Positions 37,225-44,860 of a stretch of 64,000 bases of DNA are shown here, piece after piece. The notes under the pieces are model-generated. The model was given only the letters and a program-made list of their open reading frames with translations. It had not been told where the DNA came from and did not search any database. Both the position numbers and the translations under genes were made by a program. The stretch comes from VRUE01 sp963728835 (GTDB taxonomy: Bacteria; Actinomycetota; Thermoleophilia; Solirubrobacterales; 70-9). Within the stretch, counting starts at the first letter, position 1. Each line of letters begins with the position of its first letter. Where the stretch lies: the NCBI GenBank assembly GCA_963728835.1, contig CAVSKZ010000002.1, forward strand, positions 1,054,001 through 1,118,000, given 5' to 3'.

Positions 37225-38343
37225 ATGGCGATGTCAGCGCTTCCTGGGGATGAGCTTCATGAGTTGTCCGAACGCCAAGATCCCCGCCTACTGAGAGCTC
37301 TCGACGTGGTCGCGCCGGGCGGCGCGCTGCGCGAGGGGCTCGACAACATCGTCCACTCCCGCAGCGGCGGCCTGATCGTCGTCGGCGACCCGGGCGACAT
37401 CTCCCACCTGCTCTCCGGGGGGATCAAGCTCGACATCGACTACACGCCGGCGATGCTGTACCAAGTGGCGAAGATGGACGGCGCCATCGTGCTCAACGCC
37501 GAGGCGACGAAGATCGTCTGGGCCAACGTCCAGCTGATGCCCGACCCGACGATCCTCTCGGCCGAGACCGGCACCCGCCATCGCACGGCGGAGCGCGTCT
37601 CCAAACAGACCGAGGCGCTGGTGATCGCCATCTCCCAGCGCCGCGACGTGGTCTCCCTCTACGTCGAGGGGACGAAGTACATCCTGCAGGACATCCCCGC
37701 GGTGCTGGCCAAGGCGAACCAGGGCCTGGCTACCCTCGACAAGTACCGCGCCCGGCTGGACCAGGTCTCCAACCGGCTCACCGTGCTCGAGTTCGAGGGC
37801 GGCGGGGTGCTCTACGACGCGCTTGCCGTCCTCCAGCGCGCCGAGCTGGTGACCCGGATGGCGGTTGAGGTCGAGCGCTACATCGTCGAGCTCGGCACCG
37901 AGGGCCGCCTGATCGAGATGCAGCTGGAGGAGACGATGGTCGGCGTCGCTGCCGACAAGTCGTCCCTGATCCGCGACTACAGCGCCGAAGACTCCGAGGA
38001 GAACCTGGCGACGGTGCTGCAATCGCTGGCGCGGTTGCCGCACCAGGACGTGCTCGACTTCGGCCGTCTCGCCGAGCTGCTCGGCTACGACCGCAAGCTG
38101 AACACCCTCGACTTCCCGGTAGCCCCGCGGGGCTACCGCGTGCTCGGCCGCGTGCCGCGCATCCCCAAGCTCGTCGTCCAGAAGATCATCCACGAGCTGG
38201 GCGGGCTGGAGGAGGTCCTGGCTGCCTCCGACGCCGACCTGGAGGCCGTCGAGGACGTCGGCCCGACCAGGGCAAAGGACATCCGCGAGGGCCTGCGCAG
38301 GCTTCAGGAGGTCGACCTGGTTGACCGGTACCTACAAAGCTGA
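37225..38343 (+). CDS. disA: DNA integrity scanning diadenylate cyclase DisA
   Basis: Makes the second messenger c-di-AMP from two ATP and scans DNA for branched lesions. The N-terminal DAC domain has KMDGAIVLN (DGA motif) near residue 82 and the GTRHRTAERVS (RHR) motif near residue 112. The C-terminal helix-hairpin-helix domain has LAASDADLEAVEDVGPTRAK near residues 332-351. The length of 372 residues is standard. radA, its usual neighbour, is absent; carD follows after 63 bases. A TTGACA at 37151 could be a -35, but no convincing -10 is placed correctly. The ATG at 37225 is taken as start; a second ATG is two codons later. Confidence 0.95.
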   Translation: MAMSALPGDELHELSERQDPRLLRALDVVAPGGALREGLDNIVHSRSGGLIVVGDPGDISHLLSGGIKLDIDYTPAMLYQVAKMDGAIVLNAEATKIVWANVQLMPDPTILSAETGTRHRTAERVSKQTEALVIAISQRRDVVSLYVEGTKYILQDIPAVLAKANQGLATLDKYRARLDQVSNRLTVLEFEGGGVLYDALAVLQRAELVTRMAVEVERYIVELGTEGRLIEMQLEETMVGVAADKSSLIRDYSAEDSEENLATVLQSLARLPHQDVLDFGRLAELLGYDRKLNTLDFPVAPRGYRVLGRVPRIPKLVVQKIIHELGGLEEVLAASDADLEAVEDVGPTRAKDIREGLRRLQEVDLVDRYLQS

Positions 38344-38369
38344 ACGGCGAATCGACGCCGTCGAGAAAG

Positions 38370-38385
38370 AAAGGAGCACCCGATT
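38370..38385 (+). promoter_or_regulatory. Ribosome binding site pointing to an ATT start for carD
   Basis: AAAGGAG (38370-38376) is six bases before an in-frame ATT (38383-38385), the ideal spacing. The first ATG in frame (38407) has GAGGAGG only two bases before it, too close for a good start. The gene may therefore begin with the rare AUU codon, adding eight residues (reads ISELAEEA before the ATG). Confidence 0.4.
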
Positions 38386-38406
38386 TCTGAGCTAGCTGAG
38401 GAGGCC

Positions 38407-38949
38407 ATGGAGGTGGGCTTCGAGTCCGACGTCCCTTACGTCTGCGACTTCGAAGAGGGGGACAAGGTCGTCTATCCCCATCACGGCGCTGGCCTGGTGC
38501 TGAAGAAGGAGTCCCGTGAGCTGATGGGGGAGGAGCGGGACTACCTCACGATCAAGATCCTCCACAACGAACTCACGGTGATGGTCCCCTGCGAGAACGC
38601 CGGTGTTGCCGGCCTCCGGCGGGTCATCGACGAGGTGGAAATCAAGAAGGTCACGGACGTCCTCACCGATGAGGTGTCCGACATGCCGAAGAACTGGAAC
38701 CGGCGCTTCAAGTACAACCGCGAGAAGATCAAGACCGGCGACGTCTTCGAGCTGGCCGAGGTCGTCCGCAACCTCGCGATCCGCGAGATGGAAAAGGGCC
38801 TCTCCACCGGCGAGAAGCAGATGTACACGCGGGCGAAGAAGATCCTCGCCTCGGAGTTCATGTACGCGCTCGACAAGGACGAGGAGGGCGCGGAGGAATA
38901 CCTCGATGGCCTGCTGGAGGAGCGCTTCGCCGCCACGGCGACCGCGTAG
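38407..38949 (+). CDS. carD: CarD-family RNA polymerase-binding regulator
   Basis: Stabilises the open promoter complex by binding the RNA polymerase beta subunit and upstream DNA; essential in mycobacteria. The N-terminal Tudor-like CarD/CdnL domain has GDKVVYPHHGAGLVLKKES near residues 18-36. The helical C-terminal DNA-binding domain has the conserved NWNRRFKYNREKI and GLSTGEKQMYTRAKKIL. The protein is 180 residues from the ATG, or 188 if an ATT at 38383 with a much better ribosome site is used. ispD starts inside its 3' end, so the two are translationally linked. The disA-carD-ispD-ispF order is as in Mycobacterium. Confidence 0.93.
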   Translation: MEVGFESDVPYVCDFEEGDKVVYPHHGAGLVLKKESRELMGEERDYLTIKILHNELTVMVPCENAGVAGLRRVIDEVEIKKVTDVLTDEVSDMPKNWNRRFKYNREKIKTGDVFELAEVVRNLAIREMEKGLSTGEKQMYTRAKKILASEFMYALDKDEEGAEEYLDGLLEERFAATATA

Positions 38950-39667
38950 CGCCGGCAGCGTCACCGCGGTCCTCGCGGCCGCCGGCTCCGGGCACAGGCT
39001 CGGAGCCGGCGGCCCGAAGGCCTTTGTGCCGCTGGTCGGGAGGCCGATGGTCGAGTGGTCGATCGCGGCCTGCCGCGAGGCCGCCTCGGTGCGCTCGATC
39101 GTGGTCGCCTGCCCGCCCGGGCACGCCCACGACCTGGCGGGAGGCGACGTGGGCGTGGTCGACGGTGGCGCCACGCGGGCTCAATCGGTGTCGAACGCCC
39201 TCGAAGCGGTCGGCACCGAGCTGGTCGCGATCCACGACGCGGCGCGGCCGCTGGTAACGGCGAGCCTGATCGAGGGGGTAGTGGCGACCCTGCTGGACGA
39301 TCGGGACGCCGCCGGTGCCATCGCCGCCACCCCCGTCACCGACACGATCAAGCGGGTTGCCAGCGGCACGCTTCGCACGTTTCCCATGTCTGGCATGGGG
39401 AATGTGCGTCCGGTCATTGAATCAACCCCGGAGCGCGAGCGGCTGTGGACGGCGCAGACGCCCCAGGTCTTCAGGGTCGAAGCTTTGCGAGAGGCGCTGA
39501 GGGGCGATCCGGATCGCGTCGCGGCGGCGACCGACGAGTCGATGCTGGTCGAGAGGGCGGGGGGGAAGGTGCTGCTCCATCCTTCGCCAGCGGAAAACCT
39601 CAAGGTGACGACCCCGCTCGACCTGCGGATCGCCGAGATGCTCCTCATCGAACGCTCAGCGCAGTAG
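38906..39667 (+). CDS. ispD: 2-C-methyl-D-erythritol 4-phosphate cytidylyltransferase
   Basis: MEP-pathway enzyme that makes CDP-methylerythritol for isoprenoids. The nucleotide-binding LAAAGSGHRLGAGGPKAFVPL is near residues 23-43, in pieces that match the GxGxRxG...PK pattern, followed by AIHDAARPLV and TAQTPQVF. From ATG 38906 the protein is 253 residues, with about 18 extra N-terminal residues. The ATG overlaps carD by 44 bases and has GGAGG nine bases upstream; no other standard start precedes the core. Between TDTIKRV and RLWTAQTPQ there is an unusual segment (TFPMSGMGNVRP) encoded by the palindrome at 39374-39408. Confidence 0.9.
   Translation: MACWRSASPPRRPRSAGSVTAVLAAAGSGHRLGAGGPKAFVPLVGRPMVEWSIAACREAASVRSIVVACPPGHAHDLAGGDVGVVDGGATRAQSVSNALEAVGTELVAIHDAARPLVTASLIEGVVATLLDDRDAAGAIAATPVTDTIKRVASGTLRTFPMSGMGNVRPVIESTPERERLWTAQTPQVFRVEALREALRGDPDRVAAATDESMLVERAGGKVLLHPSPAENLKVTTPLDLRIAEMLLIERSAQ
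39374..39408 (+). repeat. In-frame wobble-paired palindrome inside ispD
   Basis: Arms 39374-39388 and 39394-39408 (15 bases each, loop TCTGG) pair fully in RNA: thirteen Watson-Crick pairs and two G-U pairs. It encodes the extra residues RTFPMSGMGNVR in a loop of IspD where homologues are usually shorter. It looks like a small palindromic element carried in frame. Confidence 0.55.
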
Positions 39668-39817
39668 GACCCAGACGAGCGCGGCGGCGAAGCAGAGCTG
39701 GCCGACCCCAAGGGCGATTCCGAGGCTGGCGGCACCGAGCGCCCCGGCGATCGCCGCACCGCCGAGAAAGGCGCCGGCGAGGATGCCGAGCTGGGTCGCG
39801 GCGCGGCGCTCAAGCAC
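39656..39817 (-). CDS. Small membrane protein, 53 residues
   Basis: A short minus-strand gene starting GTG at 39817 and ending TGA at 39656-39658. It encodes two hydrophobic helices rich in Gly, Ala and Leu (GILAGAFLGGAAIAGALG and LGIALGVGQLCFAAALVWVL), so it is probably an integral membrane hairpin. Its start overlaps the last codons of the DUF389 gene by eight bases, implying translational coupling and a role linked to that membrane protein. Its end overlaps ispD by 12 bases. I do not recognise a family. Confidence 0.55.
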   Translation of the reverse strand: MLERRAATQLGILAGAFLGGAAIAGALGAASLGIALGVGQLCFAAALVWVLLR

Positions 39818-40760
39818 GTCCGGCCTCCGCGATGTGGCGCCGCCTGCGCCGCTCGAAGAGCGCTCTCTGCACGGACAGCGTGGCGACGCCGGCGAGGACG
39901 ATCGCAGCCAGGTTGACGCTGAGCTGCAGCATCGCGCCCCGCCAGTCCCCCCAGTTGCCGAGCGCCGCCGCCACGCCGATGTTCGCTGCGGCGGGAATCG
40001 TCGTCACCGAGATCAGCACTCCGACCAGCGCGCCCGACTTGGCGGAGGTGAGCGAGAGCATGCCGGCAGCGCCGGCGAAGGCGGCGACGATGAAGGAGAA
40101 GGTGTCTGGCTCGGCGATGAACTGGGTCAGCGGGTTGTCGATGCTCTTGAAGCCAGAGTCGACCAAGCCGACGGAGACGCAGAAGAGCGTGAAGAGGAAG
40201 GCGGCAGTGATGCCGGCGGGGAAACCGACGGCGAGCGCGGCCAGCGAGCGCACGGCGACGCCGCGACGCCGCTCGACCGCCGCCACGCAGAGCCCGGCCA
40301 GGGGCCCGAACTCGGGGCCGACGACCATCGCGCCGATGATCAGGATCGGAGAGCCGGTGAAGATGCCGACCGAGGCGATCAGGCAGGCGAGGACCATGAA
40401 GAAGAGGAAGTTGCCGCCGAGCTCCGTCGTCTCCGAGGTGCGCGCCTCGACCTCCTCCCAGACGACAGCGTCCGAAGGCATCCCGCGGGCCGCCTTCTCG
40501 GCCCGGTCGGCGGCCTCGGAGAGCTGGGAATCGATCTGCTCGAGGGCGATCGAGCCGTCGCGCGCAACCCCCATCTCCTTCAGGTCCTCGATCAGGACGC
40601 TTGCTTCCTCGCGGGCGATGTCGCAGAGGACCACGTCGCCGGGGGGCTGGCGGGCGGCGCCGGGCAGGAAGACCAGGTTGGAGGCCGACGGCGCCGCTTC
40701 GAGCAGGTCGAGGACCTTCTGGCAGCGGTCTTCGGGGACGACGATCCTCAGGTGGACCAT
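39810..40760 (-). CDS. DUF389-family membrane protein
   Basis: A 316-residue protein. The N-terminal 110 residues are soluble, with an ACT-like beginning (MVHLRIVVPEDRCQKVLDLL). The rest is a polytopic membrane domain with about six segments, including the DUF389 hallmark GAMVVGPEFGPLAGL near residues 146-160 and SAKSGALVGVLISVTTIPAAA. The function of DUF389 proteins is not established. ATG 40760 gives the family's usual N-terminus; longer frames read through the divergent PHP gene. It is divergent from that gene and co-transcribed with the 53-residue membrane protein that overlaps its stop. Confidence 0.85.
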   Translation of the reverse strand: MVHLRIVVPEDRCQKVLDLLEAAPSASNLVFLPGAARQPPGDVVLCDIAREEASVLIEDLKEMGVARDGSIALEQIDSQLSEAADRAEKAARGMPSDAVVWEEVEARTSETTELGGNFLFFMVLACLIASVGIFTGSPILIIGAMVVGPEFGPLAGLCVAAVERRRGVAVRSLAALAVGFPAGITAAFLFTLFCVSVGLVDSGFKSIDNPLTQFIAEPDTFSFIVAAFAGAAGMLSLTSAKSGALVGVLISVTTIPAAANIGVAAALGNWGDWRGAMLQLSVNLAAIVLAGVATLSVQRALFERRRRRHIAEAGRA

Positions 40761-40805
40761 GGCGTCAGCGTATCCGCGCCCCGGGTCGCCTACTCTGCGC
40801 CTCCG

Positions 40806-41648
40806 ATGCTGACCGACTACCACCTGCACCTTCGCCCGGACGATCCGGATACGCCGCCCGAGCGCTTCTTCACCGCCGAGAACGTCGATCGCTACCTGGC
40901 GGCCGCCCGCAAAGCCGGGATCGAGGAGCTCGGCGTCTCCGAGCACGTCTACCGCTTCACCCAGGCGCTCGACGTCTGGCGCCACCCGTTCTGGGAGGAA
41001 CAGGCGCGCGACGACCTCGACGCCTACTGCGAGTTCGTCCGCGAGACGCCGCTGCGGCTCGGGATCGAGTGCGACTTCGTTCCCGGCGCCGAGGACCGCA
41101 CCGCGACGATGCTGGAGGCGCGGGACTTCGACTACGTGGTCGGCTCGGTCCACTTCGTCGGCGAGGCCGCGGTCGACCACGAGGGCTGGGACGTCTGGGA
41201 TCGCAAGGGGGACGCAGACGAGGTCTGGCGCCGTTACTTCGACGCCCTTGCGGAGTGCGCCCGCTCCGGCCTCTTCGACGTCCTCGCCCACCCCGACCTG
41301 GTCAAGGTCTGGGGCGCCGGCAGGCCGATGCCCGAGCGCGACCCGCGCCGCTACTACGAGCCGGCGGTCGAGGCGATCGCGGAGAGCGGGATCGCGGTCG
41401 AGGTCTCCACGGCGGGCCTGCGCAAGCCGGTCGGGGAGATCTACCCCGCGCGCGCGTTCGCCGAGATGTGCGTCGAAGCGGGGGCGGCGTTTGCGCTGTC
41501 CTCCGACGCTCATCTGCCCGAGCACGTCGGCTATCGCTACGGGGAGGCGCTCGATTTCCTCGGCGACCTCGGCGTGGGGGAGATCTGCGTCTTCGAGGGA
41601 AGGGAGCGCCGCTTGGCGGCGCTGGGCGAAGAGGTGCGAGAGGATTGA
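40806..41648 (+). CDS. PHP-domain phosphoesterase (histidinol-phosphatase-like)
   Basis: A 280-residue metal-dependent hydrolase. The PHP metal ligands are visible: DYHLHLRPDD at residues 4-13, GVSEHVYRF near residue 44, ECDFVPG near residue 89, GSVHFVG, LAHPDLVK near residue 163 and SSDAHLPEHVG near residue 237. This full set suggests an active trinuclear site. The closest known activity is histidinol-phosphate phosphatase (HisK type), but no his genes are nearby, so the substrate is open. It precedes ispF by four bases and is probably co-transcribed with it. TACTCT lies nine bases before the ATG. Confidence 0.85.
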   Translation: MLTDYHLHLRPDDPDTPPERFFTAENVDRYLAAARKAGIEELGVSEHVYRFTQALDVWRHPFWEEQARDDLDAYCEFVRETPLRLGIECDFVPGAEDRTATMLEARDFDYVVGSVHFVGEAAVDHEGWDVWDRKGDADEVWRRYFDALAECARSGLFDVLAHPDLVKVWGAGRPMPERDPRRYYEPAVEAIAESGIAVEVSTAGLRKPVGEIYPARAFAEMCVEAGAAFALSSDAHLPEHVGYRYGEALDFLGDLGVGEICVFEGRERRLAALGEEVRED

Positions 41649-41652
41649 GACG

Positions 41653-42108
41653 ATGAGCGTCGGGATCGGCTACGACAGCCACCGCTTCGCCGAGGGGCGC
41701 CGCCTGGTCCTCGGCGGGGTCGAGATCGAGCACGCGCGGGGGCTCGCCGGCCACTCCGACGCCGACGTGCTCACGCACGCGGTGATCGACGCCCTGCTCG
41801 GCGCCACCGGCATGGGGGACATCGGCACGCTCTTTCCCGACGACGAGGATCGCTGGCGCGACGCCGACTCGATCGACCTGCTGCGCACGGTGGTCGGCAC
41901 CGTCTCCGGCCGGATCGTCAACGTCGACGCGACCCTCGTCTGCGAGGAGCCGCGCATCGGCCCCTTCCGCGCGGAGATGGAGCGGGTCCTGGCCGAGGCG
42001 ACCTCGGCCCGGGTCAGCGTCAAGGCAACCACCAACGAGGGCATGGGCTGGATCGGGCGCGGCGAGGGCATCGCCTGCATCGCGGTGGCCTCCCTCGATA
42101 GCGAATAA
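41653..42108 (+). CDS. ispF: 2-C-methyl-D-erythritol 2,4-cyclodiphosphate synthase
   Basis: MEP-pathway enzyme that cyclises CDP-methylerythritol phosphate, releasing CMP. Signatures are GIGYDSHRFAEGRRLVLGGV at residues 4-23 with zinc-binding Asp and His, LAGHSDADVLTHAVIDALLG with the second His, DIGTLFPD and the C-terminal KATTNEGMGWIGRGEGIACI. The 151-residue length is normal. Unlike many relatives it is not adjacent to ispD; the DUF389 pair and the PHP gene lie between them. No good Shine-Dalgarno is seen; it overlaps the context of the PHP stop. Confidence 0.95.
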   Translation: MSVGIGYDSHRFAEGRRLVLGGVEIEHARGLAGHSDADVLTHAVIDALLGATGMGDIGTLFPDDEDRWRDADSIDLLRTVVGTVSGRIVNVDATLVCEEPRIGPFRAEMERVLAEATSARVSVKATTNEGMGWIGRGEGIACIAVASLDSE

Positions 42109-42119
42109 CCTTCGCTCCG

Positions 42120-43772
42120 ATGGGGAAACTCGGCTCCATAGCTGCCGGCGTGCGCCAGTCCGTCGCCGACACCGCCTTCGAGGTGCGGGTGCTGCGCGAG
42201 GCAGGGATCCTCGGCCTCTCGCGGCCCGACAGGGCCGCCAAGGTCGCCGCCACCTTCCTGCGCTGGGGGGCCTCGCCGGCGACCGGCGTCGCCACCGCGG
42301 CGCACAAATACCCGCACGAGACGATGCTGATCGACGAACGGGGCTCGCTCAGCTTCGAGCGGGTCCACCGCCGCACCAACGCGCTCGCCCACGCCTTCGC
42401 CGGCATGGGGGTCGGGCCGGGGGACGGCATCGGGATCATGTGCCGCAACCACCGCGGCTTCATCGAGGCGACCCTCGCCGCGGCCAAGCTGGGGGCCAGC
42501 GCCCTCTACCTGAACACGATGTTCGCCGGGCCGCAGCTGGTCGAGGTGATGGAGCGCGAGGGGCCGAAGGCGCTGGTCTACGACGAGGAGTTCACCGGCC
42601 TGCTCGACGGCGTCGACCCCGGCGTCGCGCGCATCGTCGCCTGGACCGACGGGGAGCCGGAGGAGCAGACGCTCGAGTCGCTGATCGCCGCCAACGAGGA
42701 GTCCAACCACAAGCCCCCGCCCGACAAACCCCGCTTCGTCATCCTCACCTCAGGCACCACAGGTGCGCCGAAGGGGGCGCAGCGCTCCAGTCCCGACGGG
42801 CTGCTGGTGATGGCGGCGCTGATCGAGAAGATCCCCTACCGCGCTCGCGAGACGATGATGGTCGCGGCGCCGCTCTTCCATTCCTGGGGCTTCTTCCACT
42901 TCGTGATGAGCCTGCCGACGGCCTCGACGATGATCCTGCGGCGCCGCTTCGACGAGGAGGAGACCCTGCGCGCCGTGCAGGAGCACCGCGCCGAGGTCCT
43001 TGCCGTGGTGCCGGTGATGCTGCAGCGCATCCTCCGCCTCCCGCCCGAGAAGCTCGATGCCTACGACCTCTCCTCGCTGCGGATCACCGCAGCCTCGGGG
43101 TCGGCCCTCCCCGGCGAGATGGCGATCGAGTGGATGGACCGTTTCGGCGACACCGTCTACAACCTCTACGGCTCGACCGAGGTCGCCTACGCGACGGTCG
43201 CCACCCCGGAGGACCTTCGGACGGCGCCGGGCACGGCAGGGCGAGCACCGCGCGGCACGGTGGTCAAGCTCTACGACGAGGCAGGGTTGGAGGTCCCGAC
43301 CGGCGAGGTCGGGCGGATCTTCGTCGGCAACGAAATGTCCTTCGAGGGCTACACCGGCGGTGGCGGCAAAGAGGCGATCGACGGGTTGCTCTGCAGCGGC
43401 GACGTCGGCCATCTCGACTCCGCCGGCCGTCTCTTCATCGACGGCCGTGACGACGAGATGATCGTCTCCGGCGGGGAGAACGTCTTCCCGCGCGAGGTCG
43501 AGGACCTGCTCGCCGACCACGGCGCGGTGGTCGAGGTCGCGGTGATCGGGGTCGAGGACGAGGAGTTCGGCCAGCGGCTGAAGGCGTTTGTCGTGCTCGC
43601 CGCCGAGACCGAGGTCTCCGAGGGGGAGCTGCAAGCCCACGTCAAGGCCAACCTCGCCTCCTACAAGTCGCCGCGCGAGATCGAGTTCCTGGACGAGTTG
43701 CCTCGAAACGCGACCGGGAAGGTCCTCAAGAGGGAGCTGCGGGAGAGGGCGGGCAAGAGCCCTTCTCGGTAG
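42120..43772 (+). CDS. AMP-forming acyl-CoA synthetase
   Basis: Activates a carboxylic acid with ATP and couples it to CoA. The 550-residue ANL-family protein has the P-loop-like ILTSGTTGAPKGAQR near residues 205-219, LYGSTEVAYATVA (motif II) near residue 350, SGDVGHLDSAGRLFIDGRDD near residues 428-447 and the C-terminal NATGKVLKREL with the catalytic Lys. Chain-length preference is unknown; the sequence style fits long-chain or branched fatty acids. It starts 11 bases after ispF with TAACCT eight bases before the ATG, so it may have its own leaderless transcript. Its stop is followed by the family C palindrome. Confidence 0.9.
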   Translation: MGKLGSIAAGVRQSVADTAFEVRVLREAGILGLSRPDRAAKVAATFLRWGASPATGVATAAHKYPHETMLIDERGSLSFERVHRRTNALAHAFAGMGVGPGDGIGIMCRNHRGFIEATLAAAKLGASALYLNTMFAGPQLVEVMEREGPKALVYDEEFTGLLDGVDPGVARIVAWTDGEPEEQTLESLIAANEESNHKPPPDKPRFVILTSGTTGAPKGAQRSSPDGLLVMAALIEKIPYRARETMMVAAPLFHSWGFFHFVMSLPTASTMILRRRFDEEETLRAVQEHRAEVLAVVPVMLQRILRLPPEKLDAYDLSSLRITAASGSALPGEMAIEWMDRFGDTVYNLYGSTEVAYATVATPEDLRTAPGTAGRAPRGTVVKLYDEAGLEVPTGEVGRIFVGNEMSFEGYTGGGGKEAIDGLLCSGDVGHLDSAGRLFIDGRDDEMIVSGGENVFPREVEDLLADHGAVVEVAVIGVEDEEFGQRLKAFVVLAAETEVSEGELQAHVKANLASYKSPREIEFLDELPRNATGKVLKRELRERAGKSPSR

Positions 43773-43891
43773 GGGTTGCGGTTGGGCCGGGCGGCGGGGG
43801 TGGGTCTCCGGGCCGGCCTTCGGCCGGGAGTTCCCGGAGACCCACCCCCGCCGCCCCGGCTACTCGACCTCTTTCCGGGATGGGCTCTTGC
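43753..43891 (+). terminator. Split terminator-like stem enclosing a family C element
   Basis: GCAAGAGCCC (43753-43762) and GGGCTCTTGC (43882-43891) are perfectly complementary and flank the family C element at 43791-43854. The left arm lies at the end of the acyl-CoA synthetase gene. One reading is that the element was inserted into the loop of an older terminator hairpin. The rest of the gap to 43970 holds no gene. Confidence 0.4.
43791..43854 (+). repeat. Family C structured palindromic element, copy 1
   Basis: A perfect 22-bp stem (43791-43812 with 43833-43854) encloses the inner hairpin CCGGCC-TTC-GGCCGG and a 5-base right-hand bulge GAGTT (43828-43832). The inner ten pairs (GGTCTCCGGG with CCCGGAGACC), the small hairpin and the GAGTT bulge are shared with copy 2 inside cysS, while the outer stems differ. 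Confidence 0.75.
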
Positions 43892-43969
43892 GCGATCCTC
43901 CCTAATTGCTGCTTTCTTGGAGCGGAAGGGTGGAAGGGCTTCCGATGGCGGTTGTAGGTTGCAGAGCCA

Positions 43970-44839
43970 ATGGGGGAACCGGCGGTTCACTTGAAGGCGG
44001 TTGGCGCGGCGAACGAGGAGCTGCGCGAGACGGCGAGCCAGGCGCTCGAGTGGGTTCGGGTGAGCGAGGAGCGCGTCGCCAGGGCCGAAGCGCGCAGCGA
44101 GGACGTCCGCGCCGAGCTGAAGGAGCGGGCGATGGCGACCCTGCGCAGGCTCGGCGAGGAGGGCCGCGAGCGCGTTGCAGCCGAGCGCGACCGCAGGCGC
44201 GAGGCCGAGGCCCGGGCGGCTCGGGCCGAGGCGGCCCGCGACCGTGCCGAGCAGGGATTCGAGCAGGCGCAGAAGCGCGCCCAGGGCGATCGGGAAGCGC
44301 TCGCAGCGGAATTGGCATCCCTCCGCGCCGGCGCGGAGGAGTCGCTGGCCGCTGAGATCGAGAAGGCAGAGCAGGAGGCCGAGAAGCGCTACGAAGAGGC
44401 CTTCGACCGGGCCAAGCTCGATGCGGACCAGCGTGTGGCGGCGGCTGAGCAGCGCGCCGCCGAAGCCGAGGCCGCCGCGAGCGAGGCGCACGAGCTCGCC
44501 CTGCGCCTCGAGGCCGAGATCGATGAGCGCGTGATGCAGGGCACCGAGGACGTGCGGCGCGAGGCCGAGGAGCGCGTGCGATCGCTGGTCGAGAAAGTCG
44601 AAGGCGAGGCGGTCGAGCAGGCACGGGCACGAGCCGAGGAGGCGCTGAAGGCCGAGTCCGAGCGGATCAGGGTGCAGGCCGAGCAGCGCGAGGAGCGGGT
44701 CCGCCGCGCCGCCGAGGACGAGATCAAGGCGACGGCTTCGCGGGCGCGCCGTGAGGCCCTCGCCGCAGCCGACGCCACGGCCCCCTCCTGGGCCAGGCGA
44801 GAGTCCGCCGGCACGGGCTCCGGATACCGAACCTTCTAG
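43970..44839 (+). CDS. Alanine/glutamate/arginine-rich coiled-coil protein
   Basis: A 289-residue highly charged protein with no signal peptide or membrane segment. Almost the whole length (about residues 10-270) is predicted by eye to be one long helical coiled coil, rich in EAE, RAE and AEAR repeats, ending in a short Ser/Gly tail. Similar proteins in Actinobacteria act as DivIVA-like or cytoskeletal scaffolds, but no specific motif supports that here. TAGGTT lies nine bases before the ATG. It ends 21 bases before cysS. I do not recognise a family. Confidence 0.65.
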   Translation: MGEPAVHLKAVGAANEELRETASQALEWVRVSEERVARAEARSEDVRAELKERAMATLRRLGEEGRERVAAERDRRREAEARAARAEAARDRAEQGFEQAQKRAQGDREALAAELASLRAGAEESLAAEIEKAEQEAEKRYEEAFDRAKLDADQRVAAAEQRAAEAEAAASEAHELALRLEAEIDERVMQGTEDVRREAEERVRSLVEKVEGEAVEQARARAEEALKAESERIRVQAEQREERVRRAAEDEIKATASRARREALAAADATAPSWARRESAGTGSGYRTF

Positions 44840-44860
44840 AAGCCCTTAGCATCCGCCTCC

